From JBAXRT01 sp037131065 (GTDB lineage: Bacteria > Bacteroidota > Bacteroidia > Bacteroidales > FEN-979), in NCBI GenBank assembly GCA_037131065.1, contig JBAXRT010000068.1, forward strand, positions 1-15,162: a DNA stretch of 15,162 nt. The letters run 5' to 3'. The position numbers and the translations under genes are program-made. The notes beneath the pieces are model-generated. The model searched no databases, had not been told where the DNA came from, and was given only the letters and a program-made list of their open reading frames with translations. Shown in pieces: positions 1-5,800 of this stretch (positions are counted from its first letter, which is position 1; the number at the start of each line of letters is the position of its first letter).

Positions 1-980
1 TTCTCCTTGCCATTGCGATTTATATTGTTATGTTAACTGCCCTCGGAGAACAGTACTTGCCGACTTCCGAAGTGAAATATGGGATCACTGTTGAATCCCT
101 TGCTTACCAGATGGGGCTTAAAAATGGAGATAAGATCTTATCGGTGGACAACAAGCCCGTGGAAGATTTTGCATCGATCCCAAAAGTAATCATTCTTGAG
201 GAGGCAAAGTCCATCCAGGTGACCAGGGACGGCAACAAGACCGACATCGAGATACCTGAAGGATTCATCTCTAGACTGATTGCCCATAAATCCCCAGAAT
301 TCATCTCTTTCAGGATTCCCTTTGAAGTTGGGGATTTCACCAAATCATCACCTGCGAAACAGGCGGGCCTGAAGGTTGACGACAAGATCATCGGGATCAA
401 TGATTCTCTGCTGACCTACTTTGATCAATTCCGTGCCTCGATCGGTCAATATAAAAATAAAGAGATCCGGGTTGTCGTCCTCCGGGGAAGTGATACCATC
501 AGGATCCCGGTGGCGGTGCCCAAAGAGGGACTTATCGGGGTTTATCCTAAAGGACCGGCGACCTATTTTTCGCTTAAGGAAAAGAGCTATAACCTGATAA
601 CTGCCATTCCTGCCGGTTTTGCAAAAACATTCGATGGGGTGGGAAATTACCTCAAGTCGATAAAGTTGCTTTTCTCACAGGAGAAAGCCTATGAATCGGT
701 CGGTGGATTCATCAGCATTGGCAACATCTTCCCGTCAACCTGGGACTGGCAGGCTTTCTGGTCCCTCACGGCCTTCTTATCCATCATGCTGGCCATCCTC
801 AATGTATTGCCAATTCCAGCCCTGGACGGCGGTCATGTTATGTTCCTTCTTTATGAGATCATATTCAGGAGGAAACCAAGCGACAAGTTCATGGAATATG
901 CCCAGTATGTGGGAATGGCCTTGTTGCTGGGGTTGCTGCTTTTTGCAAATGGCAATGACATCATAAAGCTTTTTAAGTAA
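1..980 (+). CDS. rseP: RIP metalloprotease RseP (site-2 protease), 5'-truncated
   Basis: This is the C-terminal part of an inner-membrane zinc protease of the M50 family, which cuts transmembrane substrates such as anti-sigma factors. The reading frame is already open at the window edge (first full codon at position 3), so the start and the HExxH zinc motif lie upstream. Seen here are the end of a membrane segment, then two PDZ-like domains, the first around GITVESLAYQMGLKNGD (about 80-270) and the second around SPAKQAGLKVDDKIIGIND (about 350-520). A late membrane segment follows with the family's second zinc-ligand motif, NVLPIPALDGGH (Asp codon 825-827). A final hydrophobic helix (YVGMALLLGLLLFA) ends the protein. 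Two PDZ domains plus the LDG motif fit RseP rather than a single-PDZ M50 protein. It converges on the YitT-family gene 33 bases away. The family assignment is firm; the substrate is unknown. Confidence 0.93.
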   Translation, partial: LLAIAIYIVMLTALGEQYLPTSEVKYGITVESLAYQMGLKNGDKILSVDNKPVEDFASIPKVIILEEAKSIQVTRDGNKTDIEIPEGFISRLIAHKSPEFISFRIPFEVGDFTKSSPAKQAGLKVDDKIIGINDSLLTYFDQFRASIGQYKNKEIRVVVLRGSDTIRIPVAVPKEGLIGVYPKGPATYFSLKEKSYNLITAIPAGFAKTFDGVGNYLKSIKLLFSQEKAYESVGGFISIGNIFPSTWDWQAFWSLTAFLSIMLAILNVLPIPALDGGHVMFLLYEIIFRRKPSDKFMEYAQYVGMALLLGLLLFANGNDIIKLFK

Positions 981-1030
981 CAAGGTAAGGTCTTTTGTAA
1001 CCCTGTTACCCTGTCACTCTGTTACTTTTT
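977..1030. terminator. Possible bidirectional terminator between convergent genes
   Basis: This region covers the stop codon of rseP and the last codons of the YitT gene on the other strand. An imperfect hairpin is visible: GTAACAAGGTAA (977-988) pairs with TAACCCTGTTAC (998-1009) at 10 of 12 positions around a 9-base loop. A shorter alternative pairs GTAACA (977-982) with TGTTAC (1020-1025), directly followed by TTTTTCTTT. The convergent arrangement makes a shared terminator reasonable, but no long uninterrupted T-tract follows the better stem, so this is only a candidate. Confidence 0.35.
1002..1025. repeat. Three tandem 8-bp units
   Basis: Three consecutive 8-base units read CCTGTTAC, CCTGTCAC and TCTGTTAC, each differing from the first at no more than one position. 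They run from the gap between the convergent genes into the 3' end of the YitT coding sequence, where they encode part of its last residues. The copy number is small and the function, if any, is unknown. Confidence 0.5.
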
Positions 1031-1910
1031 CTTTGAGCGATTTAAATCCCTCTCCAAGGATCTCTGTCGCGTCGAGTACGGTAAGAAACGCTTTCGGATC
1101 GATCTGGTGGATGTACTCCTCAAGCATGGCAAGTTCCCGCCTGCTCACGACAGTGAAGATAATTCGCCGCTCAGCCATATTATACATTCCTTTTCCGTCG
1201 ATATAGGTGCCGCCGCGGTTGAGGTTAATGAGGATCTTATCGCGGATCTCCTCGTGCTTGTCTGAAATGATGAAAAGGCTTTTGTCGTAGCTAACCCCTT
1301 CAAGGACAACATCAATTACCTTCCCGGTTATAAAGATCACAATCCAGGAGTAGAGTGGAATTTTCCAGTCTCCGAAAACGATCAACCCCAAAAGGACGAT
1401 GACTGAATCAACATAGATCATGAGCATTCCGAGCGGCAATCTGGTATATTTTGCAAGGATGGCGGCAACAATATCGCTTCCTCCCGAGGTTGCCCGGGAT
1501 TTGAAGATCAAACCAAGTCCCAATCCTGCAAGAACACCACCGAAAATGGATGAAAGCAGCGCATCCCCTTCCACAAGGGGTTTATATCCCCAGAAAATAG
1601 TAAGCAGGTCGTTGAAGACGGCCGTAAGAGAGAACCCCACCACGGTCTTGATTCCAAACCTGGGTCCCAGGAATTTTATTCCCAGCAAAGTAAGAGGGAT
1701 ATCAAAGCAGAGGGCTACCATACCGACCGGAGTACCAAAAAGGTAATGCAATACGATAGAGATCCCGTAAACTCCCCCGGGAATTATCTTGTAAGGAGTG
1801 ATGAAGAGCACGAAACTTGAGGCCAGGATGAAGGCACCGGCAATGATAAGGCTGTAGGAGACGAACCATTTTTTTGTAAATGGTTTTTCTTTTAAAAGAA
1901 AGAATGCCAT
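1014..1910 (-). CDS. YitT family integral membrane protein (DUF161/DUF2179)
   Basis: The 298-residue product matches the YitT family: a multi-spanning membrane region followed by a small cytoplasmic DUF2179 domain. Hydrophobic helices start near residues 16 (SYSLIIAGAFILASSFVLF), 45, 75, 115 and 165. The family signatures IIPGGVYGISIVLHY near residue 42 and ATSGGSDIVAAIL near residue 140 are present. The C-terminal part from about residue 215 (SLFIISDKHEEIRDKI, then RGGTYIDGKGMYN) is typical of DUF2179. The length is normal for the family. The ATG at 1910 is the only start that keeps a positively charged N-terminus ahead of the first helix. Transport or export roles have been suggested for some members, but the substrate of this one cannot be read from sequence. 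It is transcribed away from porP and towards rseP, with a -7 promoter match and an inverted repeat upstream. Confidence 0.9.
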   Translation of the reverse strand: MAFFLLKEKPFTKKWFVSYSLIIAGAFILASSFVLFITPYKIIPGGVYGISIVLHYLFGTPVGMVALCFDIPLTLLGIKFLGPRFGIKTVVGFSLTAVFNDLLTIFWGYKPLVEGDALLSSIFGGVLAGLGLGLIFKSRATSGGSDIVAAILAKYTRLPLGMLMIYVDSVIVLLGLIVFGDWKIPLYSWIVIFITGKVIDVVLEGVSYDKSLFIISDKHEEIRDKILINLNRGGTYIDGKGMYNMAERRIIFTVVSRRELAMLEEYIHQIDPKAFLTVLDATEILGEGFKSLKEKVTE

Positions 1911-1939
1911 GGGTTTAGATGTTAAGTAACCGTTTCAAA

Positions 1940-1961
1940 GTACAAAGATATTTTTTTGTAC
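1940..1961. repeat. 7-bp perfect inverted repeat over the YitT promoter
   Basis: GTACAAA (1940-1946) is followed after 8 bases by its exact reverse complement TTTGTAC (1955-1961). The repeat overlaps the minus-strand -7 box at 1943-1950, which is where an operator for a dimeric repressor would sit. No regulator gene is adjacent, so the binding protein is unknown. An AT-rich chance palindrome is the alternative. Confidence 0.4.
1943..1950 (-). promoter_or_regulatory. Bacteroidota-type -7 box for the YitT gene
   Basis: Read on the minus strand this is TATCTTTG, an exact match to the Bacteroidota -7 consensus TAnnTTTG. It lies 32 bases before the ATG and would give a leader of about 25-30 bases. 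The nearest upstream TTG (1963-1965 on the minus strand) is only 12 bases away, too close for a normal -33 element. The box therefore stands alone and the call is tentative. Confidence 0.4.
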
Positions 1962-2008
1962 GCAATTGATTTTATCTCTTAGCGTTATATTATTCCTGAA
2001 AAATATAG

Positions 2009-2016
2009 TACTTTTA
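2009..2016 (+). promoter_or_regulatory. Possible -7 box for porP
   Basis: TACTTTTA matches TAnnTTTG at all but the last base and lies 41 bases before the first possible porP start codon. No TTG is found at the expected -33 distance. It is the best candidate on the plus strand of this divergent region, but it is weak. Confidence 0.3.
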
Positions 2017-2049
2017 TCGCGCTTTTGTCAACTCATTCAAAACTGATCT

Positions 2050-3027
2050 TTGGTGCTGCAGGTCTATAATAGTCAACATTTTACAATAAAGGGTTCGCCA
2101 CTGCTTGTGGCGCTGTTTGTTTTTTTCCTGGCGCCCTCATCACATGCCCAGCAGAATCCACTGATCACTCAATACATGTTCACAAACTTTTTTTTCAATC
2201 CCGGAGCTGCCGGAAGCAGCGGAGGGATTTGTGCAACAGGGCTTTTCAGGGAGCAATGGCTTGGGTTTAAGGATACTGATGGCAACAAGATCGGTCCACA
2301 AACCTTTTTTCTCACAGTCGATTCTCCCATCAAAGTTCTTCATGGTGCTGTGGGAGGCTCGGTATTCCAGGATAAGATCGGCTTTCTCAAAGTGATAGGG
2401 GTTAAGGTTGGGTATGCTTTTATTTTCGGACTCGGACCCGGAGATTTCTCGATCGGCGTTCAACTTGGATTCCAGAATCCGAAAATCGACTTTACGAAAT
2501 TCAAACCGGTTGATGCTGATGACCAGCTTTTGCAGGGGAAAGGGACTGAGAGCGACATGATGTTCGATTTGGCAGCCGGGCTATATTACAGGATCCCGGA
2601 TAAGTTTTATGCTGGATTGTCTTCAGACCAGCTTCTTGAGTCGCAGGGGAAGAGCACCAATTACCAGCTGAGAAGGCATTATTACCTGACTTCAGGGTAC
2701 CAATGGTCTATCCCTGGTCATCCAGCTTTCGAACTCCAGCCTTCTCTTTTGCTGATGTTTGATGGCGCTGCGTTCCAGTTCAATCTCTCAGCCCTGGTTG
2801 AGTATAACAACAAATTTTACGGAGGTCTCGCTTACCGCATACAGGATGCAGTTTCAATCCTTGCAGGAGTTAACTTCAAAGGGTTCAGGATAGGTGCTGC
2901 TTATGATATCTGCACTTCGAGCCTTTCAAAGGCCAACAGTGGGAGCATTGAAGTAATGTTAAGTTACTGCTTCAAAATAGATACTGATAAATACAGGAAA
3001 AGTTATCACAACACGAGGTTCCTGTAA
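2050..3027 (+). CDS. porP: Type IX secretion system outer-membrane protein, PorP/SprF family
   Basis: The product is a predicted outer-membrane beta-barrel of the PorP/SprF family. In P. gingivalis, PorP is required for T9SS and associates with the PorK/PorN ring. The mature N-terminus QQNPLITQYMFTNFFFNPGAAG is the family hallmark. Alternating beta-strand patterns run through the body, and the C-terminus YHNTRFL is also typical. A signal peptide is clear, with hydrophobic core PLLVALFVFFLAP and cleavage likely after SHA (residue 33 from the first start). The start is unusual: an in-frame TGA at 2044-2046 rules out anything earlier, and between it and the mature protein there is no ATG, only TTG (2050), GTG (2053) and an ATA (2086). 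I use TTG 2050, the most upstream alternative. It leads the gldKLMN genes, as in the P. gingivalis porPKLMN cluster, with a 103-base gap to the gldK ATG that has its own -7 match. Confidence 0.9.
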   Translation: MVLQVYNSQHFTIKGSPLLVALFVFFLAPSSHAQQNPLITQYMFTNFFFNPGAAGSSGGICATGLFREQWLGFKDTDGNKIGPQTFFLTVDSPIKVLHGAVGGSVFQDKIGFLKVIGVKVGYAFIFGLGPGDFSIGVQLGFQNPKIDFTKFKPVDADDQLLQGKGTESDMMFDLAAGLYYRIPDKFYAGLSSDQLLESQGKSTNYQLRRHYYLTSGYQWSIPGHPAFELQPSLLLMFDGAAFQFNLSALVEYNNKFYGGLAYRIQDAVSILAGVNFKGFRIGAAYDICTSSLSKANSGSIEVMLSYCFKIDTDKYRKSYHNTRFL

Positions 3028-3039
3028 AGGAAAAAAATG

Positions 3040-3047
3040 TATTTTTG
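3040..3047 (+). promoter_or_regulatory. Bacteroidota -7 box upstream of gldK
   Basis: TATTTTTG fits the TAnnTTTG consensus exactly and is followed by CG, as often seen in this phylum. It begins 13 bases after the porP stop and would give a gldK leader of roughly 75 bases. The -33 element is poor: TTC at 3019-3021 with an 18-base spacer. This suggests gldKLMN can be transcribed separately from porP, possibly in addition to read-through, because no terminator is visible between them. Confidence 0.5.
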
Positions 3048-3130
3048 CGATTTTCTTGCTTAAAAGTTAGGGTCACGCATACTAAACCGAAGTGAAGTTG
3101 CGTTTAATTTCATCATTTAATCGGCCAAAA

Positions 3131-4498
3131 ATGAAAAAACTGCTTATTTATTCAGCCCTGATCATTTTTCTCGGTAGTTGTGGTAACTCGGGAAATGGTG
3201 AACTGACGGGAGTGAAAAACCGAAAGCGATACTTTCAACCTGATCCTTTTGGCATGGTCTATGTCCCGATGGGCTCATATACCATGGGCATCAGTGATGA
3301 AGATGTACCCTATGCCCAGCTCAGCAACCCCAAGACTGTGACTGTCCAGGCTTTCTACATGGATCAGACAGAGATCACGAACAATGAGTACCGCCAGTTT
3401 GTTTATTGGGTACGCGATTCTATCGCACGGAGGATTCTCGGAGAGATAAAGCCGGAGCTTTATTTCATTACGGAAAACAAGAAAACGGGCGAAACCTTTG
3501 ATCCTCCCTTCCTGAACTGGGATACCAAACTGGAATGGAGCCCGCAGGAACAGGATATGAGGGATGCCCTTTCTCAGATGTACCTTCCTGAAAATGAACG
3601 ATATTTCAGAAGAAAAGAGGTTGACACCAGGAAACTCTATTTTGAATATTATTTTGTTGATCTGAAAGCTGCAGCCAGAAAGGATTTTACCACACAGGCC
3701 GATCCTAAAGAAGCAGGCCTTTCAAACCGCCCGCAGGGTTTGAAAGACCGCTCCGTTTATGTACGTAAGGAGGTAATCAATGTTTATCCTGATACCCTTT
3801 GCTGGATTCATGATTTTGCATATTCCTTCAATGATCCTAGCACTGAAAAATATTTCTGGCATCCAGCCTATGACAACTACCCTGTTGTGGGCGTCAACTG
3901 GAAACAGGCCAATGCTTTCTGTATCTGGAGAACACAGCTTAAAGATGCAAGTCTTTACGGTAAAAAGGGCGAAACTTTTGTGAGCCAGTTCCGTCTTCCG
4001 ACTGAGGCCGAGTGGGAGTGGGCCGCCCGTGGAGGTTATGATGGCAACCCCTATCCCTGGGGCGGACCTTACACCAGGAATGACAAGGGATGTTTCCTTG
4101 CAAATTTTAAACCCATGCGCGGCGATTATATTGATGACGGCGGTGCTACTACAGTAATTGTCGCCCATTATCCTGCCAATGATTTCGGCCTTTACGATAT
4201 GGCAGGAAACGTTGCCGAATGGACCAGTTCTGCTTTCCACCCATCCTCCTATAATTTTACATGGGATCTGAATCCCGATTATAAATACAATGCAAAAGAT
4301 ACGGATCCGCCTGCACTAAAGAGAAAAGTCACAAGAGGTGGATCATGGAAGGATGTTGCCTATTTCCTCCGGGTCTCGACACGGTCATACGAATACCAGG
4401 ATACTGCCAAATGTTATGTCGGTTTCCGTTGCGTCCAGGGATATATGGGTCGCCAGCGCGATGACAATCCTGCAAGGGCTTCCAAGGTTTATAACTAA
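3131..4498 (+). CDS. gldK: T9SS ring lipoprotein GldK/PorK
   Basis: GldK (PorK) is an outer-membrane lipoprotein that forms the periplasmic T9SS ring with GldN. I choose the ATG at 3131 (455 residues) because it opens directly into a lipoprotein signal, MKKLLIYSALIIFLGSC, with the lipidated Cys at residue 17. An in-frame GTG at 3092 would add 13 residues before it and is unlikely. The body is a formylglycine-generating-enzyme (FGE/SUMF1) fold: MVYVPMGSYTMG near residue 40, AFYMDQTEITNNEYRQFVYW near 75, then FRLPTEAEWEWAARGG, YDMAGNVAEW, VTRGGSW and a final VGFRCV (Cys434). In active FGE two catalytic cysteines sit just after the GGS motif. Here that stretch reads YFLRVSTRSY with no Cys, so the fold is probably structural, as is known for this family. 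The 63-base gap to gldL has no terminator. Confidence 0.95.
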   Translation: MKKLLIYSALIIFLGSCGNSGNGELTGVKNRKRYFQPDPFGMVYVPMGSYTMGISDEDVPYAQLSNPKTVTVQAFYMDQTEITNNEYRQFVYWVRDSIARRILGEIKPELYFITENKKTGETFDPPFLNWDTKLEWSPQEQDMRDALSQMYLPENERYFRRKEVDTRKLYFEYYFVDLKAAARKDFTTQADPKEAGLSNRPQGLKDRSVYVRKEVINVYPDTLCWIHDFAYSFNDPSTEKYFWHPAYDNYPVVGVNWKQANAFCIWRTQLKDASLYGKKGETFVSQFRLPTEAEWEWAARGGYDGNPYPWGGPYTRNDKGCFLANFKPMRGDYIDDGGATTVIVAHYPANDFGLYDMAGNVAEWTSSAFHPSSYNFTWDLNPDYKYNAKDTDPPALKRKVTRGGSWKDVAYFLRVSTRSYEYQDTAKCYVGFRCVQGYMGRQRDDNPARASKVYN

Positions 4499-4561
4499 AA
4501 TGATTTTTCACTACACAACACAGTTCACCAAGCAATTAACCTCTAACAATTCGTATTACTT

Positions 4562-5743
4562 ATGGGTATCTTCGCTTTAACCAGGACTAAAAAGTATCGG
4601 AACTTCATGGCCAAGCTCTATGGCTGGGGTGCCGCAGTCGTAATTATTGGTGCCTTATTCAAGATTAACCACTATACAGGAGCAGATATCATGCTCATCA
4701 TCGGGTTGGGAACTGAATCACTCATTTTCTTTTTCTCTGCTTTCGAACCGCCCCACGTTGAGCCGGACTGGAGCCTGGTCTATCCCCAGCTTGCAGGTAT
4801 GTATCACGAGGGGGATATGGATTCCGGAAGAGCACTTGCCAAGGGGGAAACTGTGACCCAGGAGCTTGACAAGATGCTCGAAAAAGCAAAGGTTGGACCA
4901 GAACTGATCCAGAGTCTCGGTGATGGTCTCCGGAACCTGAATGATACGACTTTAAAACTATCCAAAGTTTCAGATGCTTCAATTGCAAATGACCAGTATG
5001 TGACTTCTCTGAAATCTGCAACGGAATCGGCCCATGTGTTGAATGATTCTTACCGCAAGACGGCCAAGGTTCTTGAAACGGGAGTGGTTGCCTCTGAGGA
5101 ACAGCTGAAGCATATCCAGTCCACATCAAAAAGTGCAGCTTCCCTTTCTGGTATTTTCAATGAGGTTTCGGAATCACTAAAAGAGGATGTGACAGCCAAC
5201 AAGGCATTTTCGGCAAGCATCGCCAACGCAGCAACTTCCACCAATAAGTTCATAGAGAAGTACCAGGAATCAACGGAGATTCTTTCAAAAACGGCTGAAA
5301 CCCTTAGCAATTCCGCGATCGAAGGTGGCAACTACAACAAGCAACTAAGCAGGATATCCTCGAACCTTTCTGCCCTGAATGCGCTTTACGAACTGCATCT
5401 CCAGGGTTCCAATGAGCAGATGGAGAATACCAATAAGTTCAATACCATCCTCGGAAAATTTGCCGAGAACCTTACCGAATCGGTTACCAATACCGCCAAG
5501 TACAAGGAAAATCTTAATCAGTTAAACAAGGTGGTCGAGATGCAACTTCAAGCCTCCACCCACCAGGCAGAATCAACATCCCAGGTCCATGATTCAATGC
5601 TGCAGTTCCTGCAGAACCTGAATGCATCCGTTCATCAGACGGCCAAATTCAAAGAAGAGGTAGATGCAATGGCAAAGAATATTGCAGCCCTTAACAAGGT
5701 TTATGGAAATATGCTGTCAGCCATGAATGTCAGTATTAAATAG
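4562..5743 (+). CDS. gldL: T9SS/gliding motor protein GldL/PorL, extended C-terminal coiled coil
   Basis: GldL is the inner-membrane stator-like subunit that, with GldM, converts proton-motive force into mechanical energy for T9SS and gliding. The N-terminus has the two family helices: LYGWGAAVVIIGALFKI (about 19-35) and DIMLIIGLGTESLIFFFSAF (about 42-61). The conserved charged intramembrane residues are there: Lys34, His37 and Glu52 (in TESL), the last being the key protonatable Glu of the family. SAFEPP and DWSLVYPQL follow as usual. The protein is 393 residues, longer than the roughly 215-310 I recall for characterised GldL/PorL. The excess is a Ser/Thr/Asn/Lys-rich helical, coiled-coil tail (about 100-393) with degenerate repeats. 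Aromatic-led units begin at residues 146, 216, 258, 314 and 363, and every interval is a multiple of seven. The tail is expected to be cytoplasmic. It lies between gldK and gldM (57-base gap). Confidence 0.95.
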   Translation: MGIFALTRTKKYRNFMAKLYGWGAAVVIIGALFKINHYTGADIMLIIGLGTESLIFFFSAFEPPHVEPDWSLVYPQLAGMYHEGDMDSGRALAKGETVTQELDKMLEKAKVGPELIQSLGDGLRNLNDTTLKLSKVSDASIANDQYVTSLKSATESAHVLNDSYRKTAKVLETGVVASEEQLKHIQSTSKSAASLSGIFNEVSESLKEDVTANKAFSASIANAATSTNKFIEKYQESTEILSKTAETLSNSAIEGGNYNKQLSRISSNLSALNALYELHLQGSNEQMENTNKFNTILGKFAENLTESVTNTAKYKENLNQLNKVVEMQLQASTHQAESTSQVHDSMLQFLQNLNASVHQTAKFKEEVDAMAKNIAALNKVYGNMLSAMNVSIK

Positions 5744-5800
5744 TGATGCTGGTTGATTAATGAACCAAATGAAGATTCACCTGTAAAAACTACAATTTAG

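Noticed and set aside
1911..2049. Possible small RNA or riboswitch in the divergent intergenic region
   Set aside because: Apart from promoter-like boxes and one short dyad there is no GC-rich stem set or terminator to support a structured RNA.
3092..3130. GTG start adding 13 residues to GldK
   Set aside because: The ATG at 3131 gives a canonical lipoprotein signal; the extension would move the charged n-region away from the N-terminus.
3722..4240. 172-codon open frame on the minus strand inside gldK
   Set aside because: It is fully antisense to a well-supported conserved gene, has no recognisable domain and no promoter of its own; it is a shadow of the gldK codon pattern.
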